Shown here: positions 7,039 to 12,293 of the stretch, piece by piece | Layout of the letters: every line of letters starts with the position of its first letter | Position numbering within the stretch: the stretch's first letter is position 1 | Position numbers and translations under genes: made by a program | Assembly: GCA_041748615.1 (NCBI GenBank) | Contig: JBGTCY010000248.1 | Location: 1 to 12,293, forward strand | Source: JBGTCY01 sp041748615 | GTDB taxonomy: Bacteria; Bacteroidota; Bacteroidia; Chitinophagales; CAIOSU01 | Length of the DNA stretch: 12,293 nucleotides | Reading direction: 5' to 3' | Notes under the pieces: model-generated | Told to the model about the DNA's origin: nothing | The model's database searches: none | Seen by the model: only the letters and a program-made list of their open reading frames with translations

Positions 7039-7793
7039 GTTTAATTAGAGAGTTGTTTTAAGTGGGTTAATGCCTTTACTTGTTTTCTGACATAAGTGAA
7101 CTAGTAATTTCTGCAAATTGATTGCTTATTGTTTTTATCCTTCCTGCAAGTTACTTCAGCGTTAAACCAAATTCAAGTTATTTAACCTTTCTGTTTCTTT
7201 TATAGTTCAGATATAGGTCGGTTTTTTTCCTTAACGAAAAACCTGTAGCAAAATTGCCGGGCACAAAATACTGATTTTGAATTATTTCTCCACTTTTTCT
7301 TTCACACCCTTAATTAACTAATTCAAAATCAGCCAATTAAAATTTTTCAACACAGGAGAAATACCATCATTCATTAATTTCAGAGAACATCAATCTACAA
7401 ATTAAGGGAGCAAAAATATTTCTTGCAATTTCGTTTTTACTTATTAAATGTTAACAATCTGTTGATTGTTCATTATTGTGGTCATTTTACAATGTTTTAC
7501 ATCAATGCGTACTTTTATTCAAGCAATTCCAAAATTCGCAGAGCACAATTCACTATAACTTATCTTTCTTTAAGGCACATTTCCAAAATAATTCCCTCAA
7601 TGCATCTAATATCACTGCTGTCCAAAATAAATAATTTCTCAGAAAGTGCATGAGTGTTTACAGGCATTTGGGGCAGATTTCTTGCCGTTTTCAAAATCAA
7701 TCCCCTAATTAAATAAGACTAACTGCGCGGATTGCCCCGGGAAGTTCGTTTCGGGCGGTGGTTCAACCGTGATTATGCATTAGGATTAGAAAA
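7039..7793. other. Long non-coding stretch upstream of the sigma factor gene
   Basis: No credible gene is seen; plus-strand reading frames here are A+T-driven and have no protein-like composition. It contains the perfect inverted repeat at 7271-7332. It also holds a full minus-strand -7 match (TATTTTTG, 7411-7418), which would give the sigma gene a leader of about 370 nt. There is an imperfect hairpin at about 7670-7705 (GGGGcaGATTT against AAATCaatCCCC). A G+C-rich patch at 7728-7770 (GCGCGGATTGCCCCGGG and following) stands out from its A+T-rich surroundings and is unexplained. Confidence 0.5.
7271..7332. repeat. Perfect 14-bp inverted repeat with 34-bp spacer
   Basis: CTGATTTTGAATTA at 7271-7284 is matched exactly in reverse complement at 7319-7332. 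A second pair, ATTTCTCC (7284-7291) and GGAGAAAT (7355-7362), overlaps the left arm by one base, so two alternative stems are possible. It lies about 230 bp upstream of the sigma factor start codon and, if the leader is transcribed, would form a structured RNA; otherwise it could be an operator. It lacks a T-run typical of a terminator. Confidence 0.6.
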
Positions 7794-8122
7794 TTATTGA
7801 TAATTGCTTGAATGTAGGATAGAATGGGAATAATTGTCCTTGAAAAGTTGCCAATCCCTGTGATGGTTGATATAGGACAGCGATGACTTGGGTGGCGGAA
7901 CCTTGATGTTTAAATGGTTTAGATTACCTGATGCCGACTTAAGCCCGTTGCAAACATCCCGCAACGAATTCAGTTTTGAAAACCGGCAAAACAGCATCGT
8001 GACTAAATGTGTCCAACTGCTGATGCCTTTTTGATGTTTGTCTGTTTAACGGTCTTTAACCAACTTCCCAAAAGAAATCCTGTCGAGGGTTTGTAAAATC
8101 TGTACAAAAGTTTGATATTCAT
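7794..8122 (-). pseudogene. Relic of an IS4-type transposase (DUF4372 N-terminal region)
   Basis: Minus-strand translation from 8111 reads TFVQILQTLDRISFGKLV, a stop codon (TAA, 8048-8046), then DKHQKGISSWTHLVTMLFCR and on through SLRDVCNGLKSASGNLNHL and PPPKSSLSYINHHRDWQLF to a stop at 7794. This order (FxQxLxxL, KHxKxxxSWxHxVxMLFCxF, SLRDxxNGLxSxxGNLxHL, KSSLSYxNxHRDW) is that of the N-terminal DUF4372 region of IS4-family transposases of Bacteroidota. The likely original ATG at 8122-8120 is one base out of frame. With a start-region frameshift, an in-frame stop, and the loss of everything after about residue 90, including the whole DDE catalytic domain, it is a dead remnant. Insertion ends and target duplications are not recognisable. 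Confidence 0.75.
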
Positions 8123-8165
8123 ATTGCCAATGAAATTTTAGCGTGTGTGGAAACCCTAAAATTAA

Positions 8166-8203
8166 AATAGCCCCGGCTTCCTGGGCTATTCATTGGTTTT
8201 TTT
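8166..8203 (+). terminator. Terminator-like hairpin upstream of the alcohol dehydrogenase gene
   Basis: AATAGCCC at 8166-8173 pairs with GGGCTATT at 8183-8190 (9-base loop) and is followed by a T-run at 8197-8203. On the other strand the stem is followed by ATTTTAATTTT, so it might act both ways. No plus-strand gene precedes it. It lies just before the 5' end of the transposase relic, where insertion sequences often carry hairpins that block incoming transcription. Confidence 0.55.
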
Positions 8204-8228
8204 ATTCTATCGTTTTGGTCAGATGTGA

Positions 8229-8236
8229 TAAGTTTA
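8229..8236 (+). promoter_or_regulatory. Possible -7 box of the alcohol dehydrogenase gene
   Basis: TAAGTTTA matches TAnnTTTG except for the last base and ends 35 bp before the start codon, downstream of the hairpin at 8166-8203. No TTG lies at a suitable -33 position, so this is weak. Confidence 0.3.
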
Positions 8237-8271
8237 CAGCGTTCATTTCAATTTTTTAAAAATCACAAATT

Positions 8272-9321
8272 ATGCTGCCAACAAAAGCTTATGCCGTTCA
8301 AAACGCTAAAACACCATTAGCGCCTTTTTCATTTGAGAGACGGGAAGTAGGGGAGAAGGACGTGCTGATAGACATTCAATATTGCGGGGTTTGTCATTCC
8401 GATATTCACCAGGTGAGAAGTGAATGGGGTCCTTCGATTTACCCGATGGTTCCCGGACATGAAATCGTGGGGAAAGTTGTGAAAACAGGAAGCGCGGTGA
8501 AAAATTTCAAAGCGGGTGACATCGCGGGAGTTGGATGTTTTGTGGACTCTTGCCGGGTGTGTGAAAATTGCAAAACGGGCATTGAGCAATATTGCCAGGG
8601 TGGAATCGCGCTGACTTACAACGGCTATGAGCGCGATGGAAAAACTCCGACTTATGGCGGCTACTCCACGCAGATTGTCGTGGATGAACAATATACTTTG
8701 AAGATTTCTGACAAGCTGCCGCTGAGTGGTGTTGCGCCATTGCTGTGTGCCGGCATTACAACCTATTCGCCCCTGCGATATGTAAAAGCCGGTAAAGGTC
8801 ACCGGGTGGCGGTTCTTGGATTAGGCGGCTTGGGACACATGGCGGTTAAATTCGCATCATCATTTGGCGCGGAAGTGACGATGTTGAGCGGTTCGCCTTC
8901 CAAAGAAGCGGATGCGAAAAAATTAGGCGCACATCATTTTGTGTTGACTTCCGATAAAGCGAAAATGGAAAAACTCGCGAATTCGTTTGACTTTATTTTG
9001 AACACGGTTTCCGCCAAACATGAATACGGACCCTATCTGAACCTGCTGCGCACCAACGGGACGATGATAGTAGTGGGTGTGCCGACAGAACCATCTCAAG
9101 TACCAGCTTTCAGTCTCATTGCCAATCGCAGGAGTATCATCGGCTCATTGATAGGCGGTATCGCTGAAACACAGGAAATGCTGGATTACTGCGCGGAACA
9201 TAACATCGTTTCAGAAGTGGAAGTCATTGACATGCCTTACATCAACGAAGCCTACGAACGAGTGATAAAAAGCGATGTGAAATACCGTTTTGTAATTGAT
9301 TTGGCGTCATTGAAGAAGTAA
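8272..9321 (+). CDS. Zinc-dependent NADP(H) alcohol/aldehyde reductase, YahK/cinnamyl alcohol dehydrogenase type
   Basis: A cytosolic medium-chain dehydrogenase of 349 residues, the same length as E. coli YahK, expected to reduce aldehydes (or oxidise primary alcohols) with a nicotinamide cofactor. Catalytic zinc ligands are C41 (CGVCHSD), H63 with E64 (PGHE) and C159 (LLCAGITTYSPL). The structural zinc site is C94, C97, C100 and C108. The Rossmann motif GLGGLG is at 183-188, and after the next strand comes SGSPSKE, a serine/lysine-rich turn of the kind used by NADP(H)-preferring members. All metal ligands are present, so it should be active. The ATG at 8272 gives the normal family N-terminus (KAYAVQ). 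It stands alone, between the transposase relic and a repeat-rich gap. The physiological aldehyde is not known. Confidence 0.92.
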   Translation: MLPTKAYAVQNAKTPLAPFSFERREVGEKDVLIDIQYCGVCHSDIHQVRSEWGPSIYPMVPGHEIVGKVVKTGSAVKNFKAGDIAGVGCFVDSCRVCENCKTGIEQYCQGGIALTYNGYERDGKTPTYGGYSTQIVVDEQYTLKISDKLPLSGVAPLLCAGITTYSPLRYVKAGKGHRVAVLGLGGLGHMAVKFASSFGAEVTMLSGSPSKEADAKKLGAHHFVLTSDKAKMEKLANSFDFILNTVSAKHEYGPYLNLLRTNGTMIVVGVPTEPSQVPAFSLIANRRSIIGSLIGGIAETQEMLDYCAEHNIVSEVEVIDMPYINEAYERVIKSDVKYRFVIDLASLKK

Positions 9322-9350
9322 TGCTTCTCAATTCAAACAGCCTGAATTAA

Positions 9351-9709
9351 CAGATATTAGACTTTAGGCGCTTAACGCTCAACTTTTACCAACATGTTGT
9401 CAGGAAAATAAACAAAAATCAAAGTACAAATATCAAATAAAACACAATATAAAATATTGAATTTCCAAACGATAAAGTGTTTCACATCATTCAAAGTTTC
9501 ATTTTTACCATAAGAAATACAGTTCATTCTATGAATAACCAAAACCCTTGTATTATTGAATTGAAATTTTGAATTTTGAATTTATTTGCTATTTGATATT
9601 TGCTGTTTTGTTTTTTTCGTTCCGGTTTACCGGAATGTTTAATCTGTGAATCTGTGGCTGATTACATAGATTTTTGATGCACTGAGGAAGTTATTTTAGA
9701 AACGTGCCT
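9351..9709. repeat. Intergenic repeat, copy 2, with blocks A and B split by A+T-rich sequence
   Basis: Block A (9351-9367) and block B (9684-9709) match the pair at 1771-1827. Between them lie 316 bp of A+T-rich sequence with its own structure. CAAATATCAAATA at 9427-9439 is the exact reverse complement of 9590-9602. GAATTTT-type units are repeated around 9563-9582. A segment reading TCTGTGAATCTGTGGCTGAT lies near 9643-9662, of a kind seen scattered between genes in this phylum. The 403-bp gap 9322-9724 holds no gene that I can support. Confidence 0.55.
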
Positions 9710-9724
9710 TACGTTACTAAAAAA

Positions 9725-10711
9725 TCAGCTTTTCGCTAATTCCCCTTTCAGGAAGTCAATCACTTTCACTTCTACAGAGTCAACCTGGTTGAGGTCGGCA
9801 AGGTAGCAGGTCACCCAGTCGGTCAGGTGAATGAGGTAGAGGGCGCGTTCGAGAGGCGATTTTCCTTTGGCGTAAATTTCAAGGATGGTGTCGCAATATT
9901 CCGCAATCACCTGTTTGTTGATGTCTATCCGCTGTTGATTGCGGATGTAATCCGTGTTGCTGCGCAGGAAAACGACCGCCCATTCAGCCCGTTTGGTGCG
10001 CCAACCCACGAGTTCGTTGTGGTTCATTTCAGGAATGACATGGTGCCATGCGAGCATTTTGGAATTTTCATTCAACTGTTGACGGAAACGCACCGCGAGA
10101 GATGCGTTGGGTGTGGTCGTGTAGATGATTGGAATTTTTCCGCTCAAGGATGATGCGATGATTTTTGCTTCACTGCGAATCGCTTCTTCCTCTGTGTCAA
10201 GCAATGTGATGGCATTTTCAAGCTCCTGCTTAAACTGGTCGGGAATCAGCATCAAATGATGCAAAACATAGAGCTGCTGTACAAATGAATACCCTAAGCA
10301 GGCGCGCGGTGGATTTCCTCCGGGTAAGAGGATGTAATCTAAGTTGTATTCCTTCGCGAGTTCAATCATTTTACCGCCAGAACTTACACACACGATTTTC
10401 GCTTTTCTTGCCAATGCCGCCTGAAAAGCCTGCAATGTTTCTTCCGTATTCCCGGAATAGGAGGACGCAATCACCAAGGTATTTTTATTGACCCATGAAG
10501 GAAGAAAATAATCCTTATTGACAATGAGCGGAACCCTTAATTCATCTGCGGCTAACTCACCCGCCAAATCACCACCGATACCAGAACCGCCCAAACCCGT
10601 AACTACAATATTGGTAATCGGAAATTTATGAGGAGTGATTTTCGACATTTCAGCAATTTCAATTGCTTCTCGTAATTGCTTCGTAAAATCTTCAACGTAT
10701 TGATGCATCAT
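9725..10711 (-). CDS. Bifunctional phosphoglucose/phosphomannose isomerase
   Basis: Interconverts glucose-6-phosphate, mannose-6-phosphate and fructose-6-phosphate in the cytosol, feeding glycolysis and sugar-nucleotide synthesis. At 328 residues it has the length of the small archaeal/bacterial PGI/PMI family rather than of classical PGI (about 550). A SIS domain is visible, with GLGGSGIGGDLAGE at 39-52 and the phosphate-binding SSYSGNTEE at 83-91. The conserved segments GGNPPRACLGYSF (131-143) and PEMNHNELVGW (227-237) follow; the latter holds catalytic-region residues. The C-terminal LIHLTDWVTCYLADLNQVDS motif is typical of the bifunctional enzymes. Two consecutive ATG codons start the gene (10711 or 10708); either may be used. 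It is a single gene with no sugar-nucleotide genes around it. A family assignment is very likely; mannose activity is inferred from the family. Confidence 0.9.
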   Translation of the reverse strand: MMHQYVEDFTKQLREAIEIAEMSKITPHKFPITNIVVTGLGGSGIGGDLAGELAADELRVPLIVNKDYFLPSWVNKNTLVIASSYSGNTEETLQAFQAALARKAKIVCVSSGGKMIELAKEYNLDYILLPGGNPPRACLGYSFVQQLYVLHHLMLIPDQFKQELENAITLLDTEEEAIRSEAKIIASSLSGKIPIIYTTTPNASLAVRFRQQLNENSKMLAWHHVIPEMNHNELVGWRTKRAEWAVVFLRSNTDYIRNQQRIDINKQVIAEYCDTILEIYAKGKSPLERALYLIHLTDWVTCYLADLNQVDSVEVKVIDFLKGELAKS

Positions 10712-10730
10712 GAGCTTTAAATTTTTTTGG

Positions 10731-10738
10731 CAAATATA
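10731..10738 (-). promoter_or_regulatory. -7 box candidate for the phosphoglucose/phosphomannose isomerase gene
   Basis: The minus strand reads TATATTTG, a full match to TAnnTTTG, 19 bp before the start codon. The expected -33 region is purine-rich on the plus strand and has no TTTG. Confidence 0.4.
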
Positions 10739-10765
10739 TCAAATTGGGGGAAGGAGGAAGAAGTC

Positions 10766-10893
10766 AGATGTTAGATGTTAGAGGATATTAGATGTTAGAT
10801 TTTAGATATTAGTTGGTGGTTCAATCAATAATTTAAAATCTATAATCTAAATTCTAACATCTAAAATCTTTAATCTTTAATCTAAAATCTAAT
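10766..10893. repeat. TTAGAT-type repeat cluster forming an imperfect palindrome
   Basis: TTAGATGTTAGA occurs at 10771-10782 and 10788-10799 and, inverted, at 10853-10864. Around these are many degenerate units (TTAGATTTTAGAT and the like) pointing rightward before about 10811 and leftward after about 10832, with a 20-bp centre. A long imperfect stem-loop can form. It sits between the end of the DUF4159 gene and the isomerase promoter, so it may also stop transcription from the former. Block A at 1771 and 9351 is built from similar TTAGA units. Confidence 0.6.
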
Positions 10894-10902
10894 GCAGCCT
10901 CC

Positions 10903-11556
10903 TCATTGATTAAAGATATACTGCACGATATTAGCTCCCATTTGCAATGCTTTCTGTCGAACCTCTTCGGGGTTATTGTGCACTTCAGGATTTTCCCAGC
11001 CATCACCAAGGTCGCATTCATAATCGTAAAAAATCACTAATCTTCCTTCGAAGATAATTCCGAATCCTTGTGAAGGTTTACCGTCATGTTCATGTATTTT
11101 GGGTAAGCCGTTTGGAAACTTGAATTTCTGATGATAAACAGGATGGCTATAGGGCAGTTCAATAAATTCAAGTTCCGGGAACACTCGTTTAATTGCGTTG
11201 CGAACATAGGGGTCCATCCCGTAGTTATCGGAGATATGCAAAAAACCGCCTCCGATTAGATAGCTGCGCAGGTTTTCGGCTTCCTGGTCATTGAACACCA
11301 CATTGCCATGACCGGTCATGTGAATAAAGGGATAGTTGAATAATTCGGGACTTCCGGCTTCAACGACATCCGCATCAGGCGCGAGTTGGGTGTTGAGTTG
11401 TTGATTGCAATATTTGATGAGGTTGGGCAGCGAAGTGGGATTGGAATACCAGTCACCACCACCGCGATATTTCAGTAATCCGATTTTTAAGACCGGATTA
11501 GAGGGGATGGCGGAAAGTGTAAAGAAGAGGAAAAAAAGGAAGATGATTTTTTTCAT
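10903..11556 (-). CDS. Secreted DUF4159 domain protein
   Basis: A 217-residue protein with a clear signal peptide (MKKIIFLFFLFFTLSAIPSN, cleavage near residue 18-20), so it acts outside the cytoplasm. The mature part is a DUF4159 domain: LKIGLLKYRGGGDWYSNP near the start, FIHMTGHGNVVFNDQEAENL, LIGGGFLHISDNYGMDP, FPELEFIELPYSHPVY, and an acidic ending with FYDYECDLGDGWE. DUF4159 has a ThuA/glutamine-amidotransferase-like alpha/beta look (a GHG segment, then GGGFLHISD) and is of unknown function. In other Bacteroidota it often accompanies membrane genes of the MoxR/BatA type, none of which is seen here. It appears to be transcribed alone. Confidence 0.87.
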   Translation of the reverse strand: MKKIIFLFFLFFTLSAIPSNPVLKIGLLKYRGGGDWYSNPTSLPNLIKYCNQQLNTQLAPDADVVEAGSPELFNYPFIHMTGHGNVVFNDQEAENLRSYLIGGGFLHISDNYGMDPYVRNAIKRVFPELEFIELPYSHPVYHQKFKFPNGLPKIHEHDGKPSQGFGIIFEGRLVIFYDYECDLGDGWENPEVHNNPEEVRQKALQMGANIVQYIFNQ

Positions 11557-11630
11557 TGGATAAAATTAACTGAAAGCAACCCGTCAAAACAACGACTGTC
11601 AGTTGCGAACATTGTCCGGTAATCGTAGTG

Positions 11631-11638
11631 CAAACTTA
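11631..11638 (-). promoter_or_regulatory. -7 box candidate for the DUF4159 gene
   Basis: The minus strand reads TAAGTTTG, a full match to TAnnTTTG, identical to the box ahead of the ParA gene. It lies 74 bp before the start codon. A TTTTTC lies 16 bp upstream of it, as a TTTTC does in front of the ParA box. The nearby MITE-like element begins only 39 bp further upstream. Confidence 0.4.
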
Positions 11639-11668
11639 TCGGATTTTAGTGGCAGAAAAATCACCGGA

Positions 11669-11828
11669 TTACCAACGGGTGTAGGACAAATTGCACTTGC
11701 GTTGTCATGGTGAGTTCCGAGAATCGGGAAACCATGCGGGGTGGCAATCGCTCCCCTTCGACTCCGCTCAGGGTGACCCCACGCGCAACATAAAAAGTGG
11801 TGCAATTTGTCCTACACCCTTACCAACG
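11669..11828. mobile_element. 143-bp MITE-like element with 20-bp perfect terminal inverted repeats and target duplication
   Basis: GGGTGTAGGACAAATTGCAC at 11677-11696 is matched exactly in reverse complement at 11800-11819. Directly outside, TTACCAAC is present on both sides (11669-11676 and 11820-11827), an 8-bp target duplication (9 bp if the shared G is counted). The 103-bp inside has no gene. It contains a hairpin (CATGGT 11706-11711 with ACCATG 11731-11736, and TTCCGA 11715-11720 with TCGGGAA 11724-11730), plus CCCTTCGACTCCGCTCAGGG at 11754-11773, a motif dispersed in many bacterial genomes that yields false HPERSRR peptides. It is shaped like a non-autonomous element moved by a transposase encoded elsewhere. 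An 8-bp duplication is known for several IS families, such as ISL3; the family cannot be fixed. It lies exactly at the stop codon of the pseudouridine synthase gene. Confidence 0.85.
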
Positions 11829-12293
11829 CTTTCGTTTGGGTTTTAATGATGCGTCTTCTGTTTTCACGGATTGAGCAAGCAATTGATTCAACAGCGCTGT
11901 TTCTGCCGGCAGAAGATAGCGCCAACTGCCGGTTTGCAGATTTCCCAATTGGATGTTCATAATGCGCACTCTTTTCAGCTTTACCACTTCAAATTCCAAA
12001 AATTCACACATTCTTCGAATCTGCCTGTTTAAGCCCTGTGTGAGAATGATTTTAAAACTTCTGCTTCCGGTTTGTTTCACGGTGCAGGGTTTCGTTTTTG
12101 TCCCCAACACCGGAACTCCGCCAGACATCTTTTTGATAAATTCAGGTGTAATTGCTTTGTCAACTGTGACGATATATTCCTTCTCATGCTCATTGCCGGC
12201 ACGTAAAATTTTATTGACGATATCTCCGTCATTTGTCAGCAGGATTAATCCTTCCGAATCTTTGTCCAATCTGCCAATCGGGAAAATTCGTTT
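11820..12293 (-). CDS. rluF: 23S rRNA pseudouridine synthase, RluF type (C-terminal 157 residues)
   Basis: The gene runs off the right edge, so the N-terminus (including the S4 domain usual in this family) is not visible. The visible part begins KRIFPIGRLDKDSEGLILLT, in which the aspartate of GRLDKDSEG is the catalytic residue that attacks the uridine. NKILRAGNEHEKEYIVTVDK, GGVPVLGTKTKPC, LTQGLNRQIRRMCEFLEFEV and LKRVRIMNI follow, the order and wording of RluF, which in E. coli modifies U2604 of 23S rRNA. A TTG in the LDKD segment could be mistaken for a start, but the frame is open to the edge and homologous upstream of it. The tail (KTEDASLKPKRKRW) is basic. Its last codons and stop (TAA at 11820-11822) lie within the right copy of the target duplication of the MITE-like element, so the insertion did not shorten the protein. 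Confidence 0.88.
   Translation of the reverse strand, partial: KRIFPIGRLDKDSEGLILLTNDGDIVNKILRAGNEHEKEYIVTVDKAITPEFIKKMSGGVPVLGTKTKPCTVKQTGSRSFKIILTQGLNRQIRRMCEFLEFEVVKLKRVRIMNIQLGNLQTGSWRYLLPAETALLNQLLAQSVKTEDASLKPKRKRW

Noticed and set aside
7423..7653. A 76-residue plus-strand reading frame in the gap upstream of the sigma gene
   Set aside because: Composition (isoleucine, serine, asparagine, tyrosine) reflects A+T-rich non-coding DNA; no motif or family resemblance.
7741..7780. tRNA gene suggested by GGTTCAACC
   Set aside because: No acceptor stem, anticodon arm or CCA-proximal pairing can be fitted around it.
8329..8802. A 157-residue minus-strand reading frame opposite the alcohol dehydrogenase gene
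   Set aside because: Shadow of the real gene; its sequence shows no domain or signal.
10766..10893. CRISPR array
   Set aside because: Units are short and degenerate, turn direction midway, and lack uniform spacers.
11599..11805. A 68-residue minus-strand reading frame containing HPERSRRG
   Set aside because: It crosses the left border of the MITE-like element and its peptide comes from a repeat motif known to yield false proteins.
12264..12269. TTG at 12267-12269 as the start of the pseudouridine synthase
   Set aside because: The codons upstream (IFPIGR) belong to the conserved catalytic motif, so the gene continues beyond the window edge.

Overview
The window looks like chromosome of a member of the Bacteroidota. 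Several things point that way: a short primary-type sigma factor of 288 residues without region 1.1; a TonB-dependent receptor with an N-terminal CarboxypepD_reg-like domain paired with a DUF4249 lipoprotein; a DUF4159 protein; a bifunctional phosphoglucose/phosphomannose isomerase; almost no Shine-Dalgarno sequences; and TAnnTTTG-type -7 boxes, as known for this phylum, ahead of most genes. Genus cannot be told from this.

Layout. 1-293 holds no intact gene, only what looks like the decayed C-terminus of a medium-chain dehydrogenase, then a promoter-like site. 294-1736 (+) is gltD, without gltB beside it. 2018-2710 (+) is a lone ParA-type ATPase. It converges, 12 bp apart, on a minus-strand operon (5973 to 2723): a TonB-dependent receptor whose stop codon overlaps the start of a DUF4249 lipoprotein, probably an outer-membrane uptake or surface system. 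7038-6172 (-) is an RpoD-type sigma factor with a strong intrinsic terminator. 7039-8271 is a 1.2 kb gap with a perfect 14-bp inverted repeat upstream of the sigma gene, a decayed IS4-type (DUF4372) transposase N-terminus, and a terminator-like hairpin. 8272-9321 (+) is a YahK/CAD-like zinc alcohol dehydrogenase. 9322-9724 is A+T-rich and repeat-laden. Then come three minus-strand genes: phosphoglucose/phosphomannose isomerase, a secreted DUF4159 protein, and the C-terminal part of an RluF-type pseudouridine synthase that runs off the right edge.

Most genes appear to be single housekeeping or metabolic units; only the receptor/lipoprotein pair is clearly co-translated. I found no defence system, CRISPR array, tRNA or rRNA. 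The most interesting structure is small: a 143-bp MITE-like element at 11677-11819 with perfect 20-bp terminal inverted repeats and an 8-bp target duplication, sitting exactly at the stop codon of the pseudouridine synthase gene. The duplicated target restores the gene's last codons and stop. Other points of note are a divergent sigma factor, recurring intergenic sequence blocks, and two independent gene relics.
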